A program made the position numbers and the translations under genes. From Serpentinimonas sp. (GTDB lineage Bacteria; Pseudomonadota; Gammaproteobacteria; Burkholderiales; Burkholderiaceae_C): a DNA stretch of 38,667 nt. Location of the stretch: positions 1 through 38,667 of the forward strand of contig JALOSG010000004.1 in the NCBI GenBank assembly GCA_025458665.1, in the 5' to 3' direction. Under the pieces are notes generated by a model that was given only the letters and a program-made list of their open reading frames with translations, searched no databases and was not told the DNA's origin. Below are positions 1 to 9,695 of the stretch, piece by piece. Position 1 is the stretch's first letter, and the number at the start of each line of letters is the position of its first letter.

Positions 1-2
1 GT

Positions 3-101
3 GAACTGAAGCGGGGCAGCTATGTGGCGTGGCGCAAGCGTGTGAGGGAGTTTTCCGAACGGCGCGGTGCCTACAAGCGCGGAGTTGCAAACGCTGCTTA
101 G
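3..101 (+). CDS. C-terminal fragment of a CDS entering from the left edge (…ELKRGSYVAWRKRVREFSERRGAYKRGVANAA*), product unknown
   Basis: Frame 3 is open from the window edge to TAG at 99-101. Only 32 residues are visible. Confidence 0.35.
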   Translation, partial: ELKRGSYVAWRKRVREFSERRGAYKRGVANAA

Positions 102-123
102 CCGCTGCCTTGGCCGCTACCCC

Positions 124-160
124 AGAAAAAAACCCCAAGTGCGCAGAGTACTTGGGGTTG
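124..160 (-). terminator. Rho-independent terminator downstream of tRNA-Ser
   Basis: Inverted repeat AACCCCAAGT…ACTTGGGGTT followed by a T-run on the minus strand (AAAAAAA on plus), just 3' of the minus-strand tRNA. Confidence 0.8.
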
Positions 161-165
161 CGTTC

Positions 166-256
<91 letters not shown>

Positions 257-289
257 TGTAGCCCGCAATTGTAGCATCCGGGAAATGGG

Positions 290-673
290 TTATTGGGCGC
301 TGGTCTGGTCCTTGCCTTTCCAGGCGTGGGCCTTCAGGTCGTCCAGGCTCACCACTTCCAGCGCTTTTTCGTGGGTGCTCTCCAGCACCACGGGCGGCGC
401 CATGCCGGCATCCAGCGCCTCTTTCCAGCGCAGCGCGCACAGGCACCAGCGGTCTCCCGGGCGCAGGCCGGCAAAGCGCCACTCGGGGCGCGGGGTGCTC
501 AGGTCGTTACCGCGGCTGGCGGAAAACGCCAGGAAATCGGCCGTGACGCGGGCGCACACCACGTGCAGCCCGTTGTCCTGGGCGTCCGTGTTGCAGCAGC
601 CGTCGCGGAAGTAACCGGTCAGTGGGTCAAAGGAACAGGCTTGCAGTTCCCCGCCCAGTACGTTGTGCGCCAT
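290..673 (-). CDS. DUF2237 family protein
   Basis: 127-aa ORF MAHNVLGGELQACSFDPLTGYFRDGCCNT… typical of this family. Confidence 0.85.
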   Translation of the reverse strand: MAHNVLGGELQACSFDPLTGYFRDGCCNTDAQDNGLHVVCARVTADFLAFSASRGNDLSTPRPEWRFAGLRPGDRWCLCALRWKEALDAGMAPPVVLESTHEKALEVVSLDDLKAHAWKGKDQTSAQ

Positions 674-690
674 GCTTCGTCTCTTCAGGT

Positions 691-1608
691 TCAGTTCGGG
701 CCTTTGCCCACCTGCACCATTTTCATGGCAGACGCAATCAGGCTGCTCACCTCGGTCATATTTCCCGGCACGATCAGGGTGGTGCTGGAGTCGGCAGCCA
801 CTTTGGCAAAGGCATCCACGGCGCGCTCCGCCACCTTCAGCTGCACAGCTTGCTCGCCACCCGGCTGCCGAATGGCGGCTGCAATGCGCTCAATGGCCTG
901 TGCAGTGGCGTCGGCCACGGTGAGGATGGCTGCGCCCTCGCCCTGGGCGTTGTTGATGGCGGCCTGCTTTTCGCCCTCGGAGCGTGCAATGAAGGCCTCC
1001 CGTTCGCCGGTGGCAATGTTGATCTGTTCCTGGCGGCGGCCTTCCGATGCGGCAATCAGGGCGCGCTTCTCGCGTTCGGCCGTGATCTGCGCCTGCATGG
1101 CGCGCAGGATTTCGTTGGGCGGTGTCAGGTCCTTGATCTCGTAGCGCAGCACCTTCACGCCCCAGTTCAGCGCCGCTTCGTCAATGGCCGAAACCACCTG
1201 CGCGTTGATCATGTCGCGCTCCTCGAAGGTCTTGTCCAGCTCCAGCTTGCCAATGACGCTGCGCAGCGAGGTTTGCGCCAGCTGCGTCACGGCCATGATG
1301 TAGTTGGAAGAACCGTAGCTGGCGCGCATGGGGTCGGTCACCTGGAAATACAGGATGCCGTCCACCTGCAACTGGGTGTTGTCCCGGGTGATGCACACCT
1401 GGCTGGGTACATCGAGCGGGATCTCTTTGAGGCTGTGCTTGTAGGCCACCTTGTCGATGAAGGGCACCAGAAAGTTCAGGCCAGGGGTGAGCGTGCCGGC
1501 GTACTTGCCCAGCCGCTCTTTCACCCACGCGTTCTGCTGCGGCACCACCATGATGGACTTGACGATGAAGATGCCTGCAATGACAAACAGGAGAATGGCT
1601 ATTTCCAT
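691..1608 (-). CDS. SPFH domain / stomatin-like (paraslipin) membrane protein
   Basis: 305 aa. N-terminal TM then VVPQQNAWVKERLGKYAGTLTPGLNFLVPFIDKV; SPFH fold and coiled coil. Adjacent to an NfeD gene. Confidence 0.93.
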   Translation of the reverse strand: MEIAILLFVIAGIFIVKSIMVVPQQNAWVKERLGKYAGTLTPGLNFLVPFIDKVAYKHSLKEIPLDVPSQVCITRDNTQLQVDGILYFQVTDPMRASYGSSNYIMAVTQLAQTSLRSVIGKLELDKTFEERDMINAQVVSAIDEAALNWGVKVLRYEIKDLTPPNEILRAMQAQITAEREKRALIAASEGRRQEQINIATGEREAFIARSEGEKQAAINNAQGEGAAILTVADATAQAIERIAAAIRQPGGEQAVQLKVAERAVDAFAKVAADSSTTLIVPGNMTEVSSLIASAMKMVQVGKGPN

Positions 1609-1668
1609 GGGGTTTACCTGGTTGGTGAAAAAAACGGGGATGCCAGCGAGAGCCGCAGGCGGCAGGTG

Positions 1669-2148
1669 TCAGGGCGGGGAGAGGGGTTCCACCATCAACT
1701 GGCTGCCCTGAACGGCCACGATGCGGTGCATGCCGGGACTGGGTGGTGCCCCCACTGCGGAAACTGGGTCTTTCAGAACCACCAGCCATTGCGCGCCGCG
1801 GTATTGCACGTGGGCCCTACCGCCCGGCTCCCACACGGGCACATGCACCGTTTGTCCTATGTCGAGGTTCATATCGCGGTTGGCCTCGGCCTTGGGCTCG
1901 GGGCGGTGTACCTTGCGCCACTTCTGCCACCCAATGACCGCTCCGCCCCCCACCACGGCGGCAGCCACAAACTGCAATGTCACCGGTGCGCCCAGGTGCG
2001 CCGCCACTGCGCCCGCCGCAAAGCCTATGGCCAGCATCAGCAGGAAAAAAGTGCCGGTCACCAGCTCTGCCGCTACCGCCATGCCCGCCACCAGCCACCA
2101 GAGGGTGGTATCTGCCATGTCTGCTCCTAGCCTGTACCAAAAAATCAT
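1669..2148 (-). CDS. NfeD family protein
   Basis: 159 aa with N-terminal TM helices and an OB-like C-terminal region. Directly upstream of the SPFH gene on the same strand. Confidence 0.85.
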   Translation of the reverse strand: MIFWYRLGADMADTTLWWLVAGMAVAAELVTGTFFLLMLAIGFAAGAVAAHLGAPVTLQFVAAAVVGGGAVIGWQKWRKVHRPEPKAEANRDMNLDIGQTVHVPVWEPGGRAHVQYRGAQWLVVLKDPVSAVGAPPSPGMHRIVAVQGSQLMVEPLSPP

Positions 2149-2311
2149 GGGCCGAAAGGCGCCGCCTGGTGTGCGCCCAATGGCTGAGCTGCAAGTATGC
2201 CAGCCATGCCACCCCGGCGCCGAGAGACCCTGACCGTCACAGCCTTGCAGTCAGATGTCCTTACACTCGAAGGTACAGCGGCACCGTTGCCGTGATAGAC
2301 CCGGATAGACC

Positions 2312-4606
2312 ATGAAGTTCCGTTTCCCCATCGTCATCATCGATGAAGACTTCCGCTCCGAGAACACCTCGGGGCTTGGCATACGCGCGCTGGCCCAGGC
2401 CATAGAGACCGAAGGGTTTGAGATTCTGGGTGTCACCAGCTATGGCGACCTGAGCCAGTTTGCCCAGCAGCAAAGCCGCGCCAGTGCTTTCATCCTGTCC
2501 ATCGACGACGAGGAATTCACCGTAGGCCCCGACCTGGACCCGGCGGTGCTCAACCTGCGCAACTTCATTGCCGAGGTGCGCCGCAAGAACGCCGATGTAC
2601 CCATTTACATCTATGGCGAAACCAAGACCGCGCGCCACCTGCCCAACGACATCCTGCGCGAGCTGCACGGCTTCATCCACATGTTCGAGGACACGCCCGA
2701 ATTTGTGGCGCGCCACATCATCCGCGAAGCCAAAAGCTACCTGGAAGGCATACAGCCGCCGTTCTTCCGCGCGCTGCTGGACTATGCCGAAGACGGCTCT
2801 TACTCCTGGCACTGCCCGGGTCATTCGGGCGGCGTGGCCTTCCTGAAGACGCCGGTGGGGCAGATGTTCCACCAGTTCTTTGGCGAGAACATGCTGCGCG
2901 CCGACGTGTGCAATTCCGTGGAGGAACTGGGCCAGCTGCTGGACCACAACGGCGCCATTGGCGAGAGCGAGCGCAATGCGGCGCGCATCTTCAATGCCGA
3001 CCACTGCTTCTTCGTGACCAACGGCACCAGCACCAGCAACAAGATGGTGTGGCACCACACCGTGGCCCCGAACGATGTGGTGGTGGTGGACAGGAACTGC
3101 CACAAGTCCATCCTGCACAGCATCATCATGACGGGCGCCGTGCCGGTGTTCCTCAAGCCCACGCGCAACCACTACGGCATCATTGGCCCCATACAGCAAA
3201 GCGAGTTCGAGCCGGAAGCCATCAAGGCCAAGATCAGGGCCAACCCGCTGTTGCAGGGCGTGGATGCCGACGCCGTGAAGCCGCGCATCATGGCGCTTAC
3301 CCAGTCCACCTACGACGGTGTGCTGTACAACACCGAGACCATCAAGAAGCTGCTCGATGGCTATGTGGACAACCTGCACTTCGACGAAGCCTGGTTGCCC
3401 CATGCGGCCTTCCACCCCTTCTACGGCACCTTCCACGCCATGGGCCGTAAGCGTGACCGGCCCAAGCATTCGGTGGTGTATTCCACGCAGAGCATCCACA
3501 AGCTGCTGGCGGGTATCAGCCAGGCCAGCCATGTGCTGGTGCAGGATTCCCAGAGCACCCCGCTGGACCGCCACCTCTTCAACGAGGCCTACCTGATGCA
3601 CACCAGCACCAGCCCGCAGTACAGCATCATTGCCAGCTGCGATGTGGCCGCCGCCATGATGGAGCCTCCCGGCGGCACCGCGCTGGTGGAAGAAAGCATT
3701 GCCGAGGCGCTGGACTTCCGCCGTGCCATGCGCAAGGTGGAAGGTGAGTTTGGCGACAACGACTGGTGGTTCAAGGTCTGGGGCCCGGACCACCTCGCTG
3801 CCGAAGGCGTGGGCGAAGCGCGCGACTGGATTCTGGGCCGCACCGACGCGGAGGGCAACCTGCCGGCCAGTGGCGAGGAGTCCTGGCACGGCTTTGGCGA
3901 CATGGCGCCGGGCTTCAACATGCTCGACCCCATCAAGTCCACCATCGTCACGCCGGGCCTGAACATGCGCGGGGACTTTGCGCCTACCGGCATACCGGCC
4001 AGCATCGTGACCAAGTTTCTGGCCGAGCACGGCGTGGTGGTGGAGAAAACCGGCCTCTACAGTTTCTTCATCATGTTCACCATTGGCATCACCAAGGGCC
4101 GCTGGAACACCTTGCTCACGGCGTTGCAGCAGTTCAAGGACGACTACGACCGCAACCACCCCATGTGGCGCATCCTTCCGGAGTTCTGCCAGAAGCACCG
4201 GCGCTACGAAAAAATGGGCTTGCGCGATCTGTGCCAGTTCGTGCACGAGATGTACGCCAAGTACGACATTGCACGCCTGACCACCGAGATGTACCTGAGC
4301 GACCACACGCCCGCCATGAAGCCCAGCGATGCGTTTGCCCAGATTGCCCACCGCAACACCGAGCGGGTGCCGGTGGACGAGCTGGAGGGGCGCATCACCA
4401 CCGCGCTGATTACGCCGTACCCACCGGGTATTCCACTGCTGATTCCCGGCGAGGTGTTCAACCGCAAGGTGGTGGACTACCTGAAGTTTTCCAGGGAGTT
4501 CAACCGGCTGTGCCCGGGTTTCGAGACCGAGATCCACGGGCTGGTGGTGGAAGAGAATCTGGACGGACAGAAGCACTATTTCGCCGATTGCGTGGCCAAA
4601 GCTTGA
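2312..4606 (+). CDS. Arginine/lysine/ornithine decarboxylase (PLP-dependent, fold type I)
   Basis: 764 aa. N-terminal wing domain FPIVIIDEDFRSENTSG…; PLP-lysine motif STQSIHKLLAG; HFDEAWLPHAAFHPFY. Confidence 0.95.
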   Translation: MKFRFPIVIIDEDFRSENTSGLGIRALAQAIETEGFEILGVTSYGDLSQFAQQQSRASAFILSIDDEEFTVGPDLDPAVLNLRNFIAEVRRKNADVPIYIYGETKTARHLPNDILRELHGFIHMFEDTPEFVARHIIREAKSYLEGIQPPFFRALLDYAEDGSYSWHCPGHSGGVAFLKTPVGQMFHQFFGENMLRADVCNSVEELGQLLDHNGAIGESERNAARIFNADHCFFVTNGTSTSNKMVWHHTVAPNDVVVVDRNCHKSILHSIIMTGAVPVFLKPTRNHYGIIGPIQQSEFEPEAIKAKIRANPLLQGVDADAVKPRIMALTQSTYDGVLYNTETIKKLLDGYVDNLHFDEAWLPHAAFHPFYGTFHAMGRKRDRPKHSVVYSTQSIHKLLAGISQASHVLVQDSQSTPLDRHLFNEAYLMHTSTSPQYSIIASCDVAAAMMEPPGGTALVEESIAEALDFRRAMRKVEGEFGDNDWWFKVWGPDHLAAEGVGEARDWILGRTDAEGNLPASGEESWHGFGDMAPGFNMLDPIKSTIVTPGLNMRGDFAPTGIPASIVTKFLAEHGVVVEKTGLYSFFIMFTIGITKGRWNTLLTALQQFKDDYDRNHPMWRILPEFCQKHRRYEKMGLRDLCQFVHEMYAKYDIARLTTEMYLSDHTPAMKPSDAFAQIAHRNTERVPVDELEGRITTALITPYPPGIPLLIPGEVFNRKVVDYLKFSREFNRLCPGFETEIHGLVVEENLDGQKHYFADCVAKA

Positions 4607-4672
4607 ACCAGATCAAACCCGGGGGAGTAGGTTGGCCACAGAATGGAGCTTCCTCTCTCAACCGGAGTAGCC

Positions 4673-4894
4673 ATGTTTCCCGAATACCGCGACCTCATCA
4701 CCCAGCTCAAGACCAGCGACCACCACTTCACGCGCCTATTCGACAAGCACAATGCCCTGGACCAGCGCATCAAGAACATGGAGTCGCACATTGAGCCCGG
4801 CACGCCGGAACAGATCGAGACCCTGAAAAAGGAAAAGCTCCTCCTGAAGGACGAGCTTTACCAGATTCTGCGCAAGGCCTCCGCAGCGGCTTGA
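4673..4894 (+). CDS. YdcH family protein (DUF465)
   Basis: MFPEYRDLITQLKTSDHHFTRLFDKHNALDQRIKNME… is a classic DUF465 sequence. Start reassigned to ATG 4673. Confidence 0.9.
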   Translation: MFPEYRDLITQLKTSDHHFTRLFDKHNALDQRIKNMESHIEPGTPEQIETLKKEKLLLKDELYQILRKASAAA

Positions 4895-4928
4895 CGCTGC
4901 GGTTCCTGCGCAACGGCGGCCCGAAACC

Positions 4929-5726
4929 TCAGGCCGCCGGCTCCGCAATGCCGCCCACCACCTGGCTGAAACCACCGTCCACATAGGTGATTTCGGCGCT
5001 CACGCCAGCGGCCAGGTCACTCAGCAGGAAGGCGGCCACGTTGCCCACGTCGTCGATGGTGACGTTGCGGCGGATGGGTGAGTTCTCGGCCACTACGCTC
5101 AGGATCTTGCCAAAGCCCTTGATGCCGCTGGCCGCCAGCGTCTTGATGGGGCCAGCCGAAATGCCGTTGGCGCGCAGCCCCCGGTTCTGTGCCCCCAGAG
5201 ACTCCGCCAGGTAGCGCACGCTGGCTTCCAGCGAGGCCTTGGCCAGACCCATGGTGTTGTAGTTGGGCACAGTGCGTACCGCCCCCAGGTAGGTCAGGGT
5301 GAGCAGGGCGGCGTTGTCGTTGAGGTAGGGCAGGGACGCCTTGGCCATGGCCGGGAAGCTGTAGGCGCTGATGTCGTGGGCAATCTGGAAGCCCTCGCGG
5401 CTCAGGCCGTCTAGGAAATCACCCGCAATGGCTTCGCGCGGCGCATAGCCGATGGCGTGCACAAATCCGTCGAACTTGGGCCAGTGCGCCGACAGATCGC
5501 GGAACAAATTCTCTATCTGCGCGTCATCACCCACATCGCAATCGAACACCAGCTGGGAGTTGAAGGTGGCGGCAAATTCGGTGATCCGGTCCTTGAAGCG
5601 CTCGCCGACGTAGCTGAAGGCCAGTTCCGCGCCCTGCGCGTGGCACGCCTTGGCGATGCCGTAGGCAATGGAGCGGTTGGACAACACTCCGGTGATCAAC
5701 AATTTTTTGCCTGCAAGAAAACCCAT
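4929..5726 (-). CDS. fabI: Enoyl-[acyl-carrier-protein] reductase (NADH) FabI
   Basis: [47 protein letters not shown]… SDR-type FabI. The ORF extends upstream, but the conserved start is ATG at 5726. Confidence 0.95.
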   Translation of the reverse strand: MGFLAGKKLLITGVLSNRSIAYGIAKACHAQGAELAFSYVGERFKDRITEFAATFNSQLVFDCDVGDDAQIENLFRDLSAHWPKFDGFVHAIGYAPREAIAGDFLDGLSREGFQIAHDISAYSFPAMAKASLPYLNDNAALLTLTYLGAVRTVPNYNTMGLAKASLEASVRYLAESLGAQNRGLRANGISAGPIKTLAASGIKGFGKILSVVAENSPIRRNVTIDDVGNVAAFLLSDLAAGVSAEITYVDGGFSQVVGGIAEPAA

Positions 5727-5763
5727 ACAACGCTCTCCGAATAAAAACCTGCAGAATTGTCGC

Positions 5764-7611
5764 ATGCTCAAACTTCGGCGTTTCAGACCCTTGGCGGTGG
5801 CTGCCAGCCTGTGCCTGGTGGCGCACACCGCCTGGGCAGCGCACGGTTATGCCCTATGGGGTGAGCTGAAGTACCCGCCGGATTTCACCCATTTCAGTTA
5901 CCTCAACCCCAACGCACCCAAAGGCGGCGAGCTGCGCCTGGTGAGCAACCTGCGCACCTCCACCTTCGACAAATACAACCCGTTCACGCTGCGTGGCAGT
6001 GCGCCGGCGTATTTGTCCGACCTGATGTTCGACTCGCTCCTCACCGGCGCGGCCGACGAAAACGGCGCGGCTTACGGCCTGCTGGCCGAGAGCGTGGAGT
6101 ACGCCCCCGATGGGCTGTCGGCCACGTTCCGGCTGCGCCGCGAGGCCCGCTTCCACAACGGCGACCCGGTGCTGGCCGCCGACGTGAAGCACAGCTACGA
6201 CACGCTCATGGGGCCGCACACGTCGCCGGCCTTCAAGACCGTGCTGGCCGATGTGGCCGGGCTCGATGTGCTGGACGACCACACGGTGCGTTACCGCTTT
6301 AAGAAGCCCAACCGCGAACTGCCCATCACCGTGGGTGGCCTGCCGGTGTTCAGCCGCGCCTGGGGCAACGAGATAGACCCCGCCACCAACGAGCGCAAGA
6401 CCTTCGACAAGGTGGTGATGGACATTCCCATAGGCAGCGGCCCCTACCGCATAGGGCCGGTGCGCTTTGGCCGCGACATCACCTATGTGCGCGACCCCGA
6501 TTACTGGGCCAGAGACCTGCCCGTGCGCCGCGGTGCCTACAACTTCGACCGCATCACCGTCAAAATCTACCGCGACAACACCGCGCGGCTGGAGGCGTTG
6601 AAAGCCGGCGAGTTCGACCTGATGCGCTTCTTTTCCGCCGGGGACTGGGCGCGCCGCGTCACCGGCCGCAGGTTCAACACCGGCGAGTTGGTGAAGGGCG
6701 AGTTCACCCACCGCCTGCCCACCGGCTTCCAGAGCTATGTGCTCAACACGCGCCGCCCGCCGCTGAACGACATCCGCGTGCGCGAGGCGCTGGGCCTGGC
6801 GGTGGACTACGAATGGATGAACCGGCAGATGTTCTACAACAGCTACCAGCGTGTGCGCGGTCTGTTCGGGAACACCGATTGCTCACCCGACGGTCCGCCC
6901 AGCGCCGACGAACTCAAGCTGCTGGAGCCGTGGCGCAAAGAAGTGCCACCCGCCGTGTTTGGCCCCATGTACACGCCGCCCCGCACCGACGGCGAGACCA
7001 CCCTGCGAGACAACCTGCGCCGTGCCCAGGCCCTGCTGCGCGAAGCCGGCTGGACGGTGCAGAACGGGCAGCTGCGCAACCAGCAAGGGGAGCCCTTCAC
7101 GCTGGAATACCTGGACAGCAACGAGGCCGGCGCCCGCGTGGTGACGCCGTGGGTGCGCAACCTCACCAAGCTGGGCATTGATCTGCGTTTCCGCCCGGTG
7201 GACTTTGCGCTCTACCAGCAGCGCCTGCGTACCTTCGATTACGACATCGTGTCCCTGGCCTTCCAGGGCACCCACAACCCGGGCGCCGAATACGCCGACC
7301 TGTTCGGCAGCGAAGCCGCCAAGACCGAGGACTCGGGCAACTTCGCCGGCGTGTCCAGCCCGGCGGTGGACGCCCTGATCGCGCAGATGAGCAACGCGGC
7401 CACCCGGCCAGAGTTTCTGGCCGCCTGCCGCTCCCTGGACCGCGTCATCACCCACAGCCACTACCTGATTCCGCAGTGGTCGGCCACCACACACCGGCTG
7501 GCCTACAACGCCTGGCGCCTGGAACGCACCGCCGAGATGCCCCCCTACGCCAGTGGCGAGGGCTGGGCCATAGAAGCCTGGTGGGCCAAGCCGGCTGCCA
7601 CCCGTCCCTGA
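5764..7611 (+). CDS. yejA: Extracellular solute-binding protein of a peptide/microcin C-type ABC transporter (YejA-like)
   Basis: Signal peptide [19 protein letters not shown] family 5 ([33 protein letters not shown]). Upstream of yejB/E/F-like genes. Confidence 0.9.
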   Translation: MLKLRRFRPLAVAASLCLVAHTAWAAHGYALWGELKYPPDFTHFSYLNPNAPKGGELRLVSNLRTSTFDKYNPFTLRGSAPAYLSDLMFDSLLTGAADENGAAYGLLAESVEYAPDGLSATFRLRREARFHNGDPVLAADVKHSYDTLMGPHTSPAFKTVLADVAGLDVLDDHTVRYRFKKPNRELPITVGGLPVFSRAWGNEIDPATNERKTFDKVVMDIPIGSGPYRIGPVRFGRDITYVRDPDYWARDLPVRRGAYNFDRITVKIYRDNTARLEALKAGEFDLMRFFSAGDWARRVTGRRFNTGELVKGEFTHRLPTGFQSYVLNTRRPPLNDIRVREALGLAVDYEWMNRQMFYNSYQRVRGLFGNTDCSPDGPPSADELKLLEPWRKEVPPAVFGPMYTPPRTDGETTLRDNLRRAQALLREAGWTVQNGQLRNQQGEPFTLEYLDSNEAGARVVTPWVRNLTKLGIDLRFRPVDFALYQQRLRTFDYDIVSLAFQGTHNPGAEYADLFGSEAAKTEDSGNFAGVSSPAVDALIAQMSNAATRPEFLAACRSLDRVITHSHYLIPQWSATTHRLAYNAWRLERTAEMPPYASGEGWAIEAWWAKPAATRP

Positions 7612-7624
7612 CATACTGCGCACC

Positions 7625-8653
7625 ATGTGGGTCTACATACTCAAACGACTGCTGCTGATGGTGCCTACGCTGTTGGGCGTGCTGCTCATCACGTTTGTGG
7701 TGATCCAGTTTGTGCCCGGCGGCCCGGTGGAGCAGTACCTGGCCGAAGCGCGGGCGGGGCAGGGCACAGGCGCCGAGGGCGGCGGACTGGCCTACCGCGG
7801 CGCGCAGGGCGTGGACCCGCAGCGGCTGGAGCAGATCAAGGCCCTGTACGGCTTTGACAAGCCCGCCCATGAACGCTTTTTCCAGATGCTGGTGCAGTTC
7901 GCGCAGTTCGACCTGGGCACCAGCTTCTTCCAGAACAAGGCGGTGTCGGAGTTGGTGTGGGAGAAGCTGCCGGTATCCATCAGCCTGGGGCTCTGGACCT
8001 TCTTCATCAGCTATGCGGTGGCCGTACCGCTGGGCGTGGCCAAGGCGGTGCGCGCCGGCAGCCGTTTCGACCTCGTCACCACCCTGCTGGTGCTGGTGGG
8101 CTACGCCATACCGGGCTTTGTGCTGGGCGTGGCCCTGCTGGTGATTTTTGGCGGGCAGCTGCAGTGGTTCCCGCTGCGCGGGCTCACCTCGGCCAACTGG
8201 GAAGAACTGTCCTGGGGTGCCCGCATCATCGACTATCTGTGGCACATCACACTGCCGGTCACGGCCATGGTGCTGGGCAGTTTTGCGGTCACGGCCATGC
8301 TCACCAAGAACGCATTTCTGGAGGAAATCCGCAAACAGTACGTGCTCACGGCCCGCGCCAAGGGCTTGTCAGACCGGCAGGTGCTCTGGAAGCACGTGTT
8401 CCGCAATGCGCTCATACCCATCATCACGGGGTTCCCGGCGGCATTCATCGGCGCTTTCTTTGCCGGCTCGCTGCTCATAGAAACGCTGTTCTCGCTCGAC
8501 GGGCTGGGCCTGCTCAGCTACGAGAGCGTCATTCGGCGCGATTACCCGGTGGTGCTGGGCACCCTGTACCTGTTCACGCTGATTGGTCTGGTGACCAAAC
8601 TCATCAGCGATCTTTGCTACGTGTGGGTGGATCCGCGTGTCAAGTTCGACTGA
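7625..8653 (+). CDS. yejB: ABC transporter permease (YejB-like)
   Basis: MWVYILKRLLLMVPTLLGVLLITFVVIQFVPGGPVEQ…; BPD permease loop EEIRKQYVLTARAKGLSDRQVLWKHVFRNALIPI. Confidence 0.93.
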   Translation: MWVYILKRLLLMVPTLLGVLLITFVVIQFVPGGPVEQYLAEARAGQGTGAEGGGLAYRGAQGVDPQRLEQIKALYGFDKPAHERFFQMLVQFAQFDLGTSFFQNKAVSELVWEKLPVSISLGLWTFFISYAVAVPLGVAKAVRAGSRFDLVTTLLVLVGYAIPGFVLGVALLVIFGGQLQWFPLRGLTSANWEELSWGARIIDYLWHITLPVTAMVLGSFAVTAMLTKNAFLEEIRKQYVLTARAKGLSDRQVLWKHVFRNALIPIITGFPAAFIGAFFAGSLLIETLFSLDGLGLLSYESVIRRDYPVVLGTLYLFTLIGLVTKLISDLCYVWVDPRVKFD

Positions 8654-9695
8654 GTCCACGGCGGTTCGGCCCTCGCTGAGCCCCTCCGCGCGGGCCTGGC
8701 AGCGCTTTCGCCGCAACCGGCTGGGCTTCGTGAGCCTGGTGCTGTTCGTGGTGCTGGTGGTGCTGAGCCTGTTTGCCGAGGTGCTGTCGAACGACAAGCC
8801 GCTGGTGGTGCGTTACGAAGGTACCTACTATTTCCCGCTGGTGCAGGACTACCCGGAAACCGTGTTCGGCGGGGATTTTGATGCGCCGACCGACTACCTC
8901 GACCCGTTCATCCGGGAGCGCATCACCGAGGGCAGCAACTTTGCCATCTACCCGCTCAACCCCTATGGGCCGCGCACGCTGAACTACTTTGCCAAGGAGC
9001 CCAACCCGTCCGGGCCGTCGCGCGACAACTGGCTGGGCACCGACGACCGCGGCCGAGACCTGCTGGCCCAGCTCATTTACGGCTTCCGCGTGAGTGTGCT
9101 GTTTGCGCTGGCCCTGACCGCTGTGGGCGTGGTGCTGGGGGTGGTCGCTGGCGCCATACAGGGCTTTTTTGGCGGCAAGACCGACCTGGCGTTCCAGCGC
9201 TTCATCGAGGTGTGGGGCTCCATGCCCGAGCTGTATTTGCTGATCATCTTCAGCGCGGTGTTTGCGCCCAGCATCACGCTGCTGCTGGTGCTGCTCAGTC
9301 TGTTTGGCTGGATGGGTTTGTCGGACTACGTGCGCGCCGAGTTTTTGCGCAACCGCCAGCTGGATTACGTGCGCGCCGCCCGCGCCATGGGCCTGAGCAA
9401 CAGCCAGATCATCTGGCGCCACATACTGCCCAACAGCCTCACGCCGGTGGTCACTTTCCTGCCCTTCCGCATGAGTGCGGCCATTCTGGCGCTCACCTCG
9501 CTGGACTTTCTGGGGCTGGGTGTGCCGCCTGGTACGCCGTCGCTGGGTGAACTGCTGTCCCAGGGCAAGAACAATATCGACGCGTGGTGGATTTCGCTGT
9601 CCACGTTCGCCGTGCTGGTGGTCACGCTGTTGCTGCTCACCTTCATGGGCGATGCCCTGCGCGACGCGCTGGACCCCCGAAAGGCCGACCGATGA
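8637..9695 (+). CDS. yejE: ABC transporter permease (YejE-like)
   Basis: 352 aa; NWLGTDDRGRDLLAQLIYGFRVSVLFALALT…RNRQLDYVRAARAMGLSNSQIIWRHILPNSLTPV. Overlaps the end of yejB. Confidence 0.92.
   Translation: MSSSTESTAVRPSLSPSARAWQRFRRNRLGFVSLVLFVVLVVLSLFAEVLSNDKPLVVRYEGTYYFPLVQDYPETVFGGDFDAPTDYLDPFIRERITEGSNFAIYPLNPYGPRTLNYFAKEPNPSGPSRDNWLGTDDRGRDLLAQLIYGFRVSVLFALALTAVGVVLGVVAGAIQGFFGGKTDLAFQRFIEVWGSMPELYLLIIFSAVFAPSITLLLVLLSLFGWMGLSDYVRAEFLRNRQLDYVRAARAMGLSNSQIIWRHILPNSLTPVVTFLPFRMSAAILALTSLDFLGLGVPPGTPSLGELLSQGKNNIDAWWISLSTFAVLVVTLLLLTFMGDALRDALDPRKADR

Noticed and set aside
622-2130. 502-aa plus-strand ORF over the SPFH/NfeD genes
   Set aside because: Opposite strand of two well-supported genes; translation has no family resemblance.
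2261-4576. 771-aa minus-strand ORF opposite the decarboxylase gene
   Set aside because: It mirrors the plus-strand gene; high-GC third-position bias yields long antisense ORFs. The composition is His/Val/Gly-rich and family-like motifs are absent.
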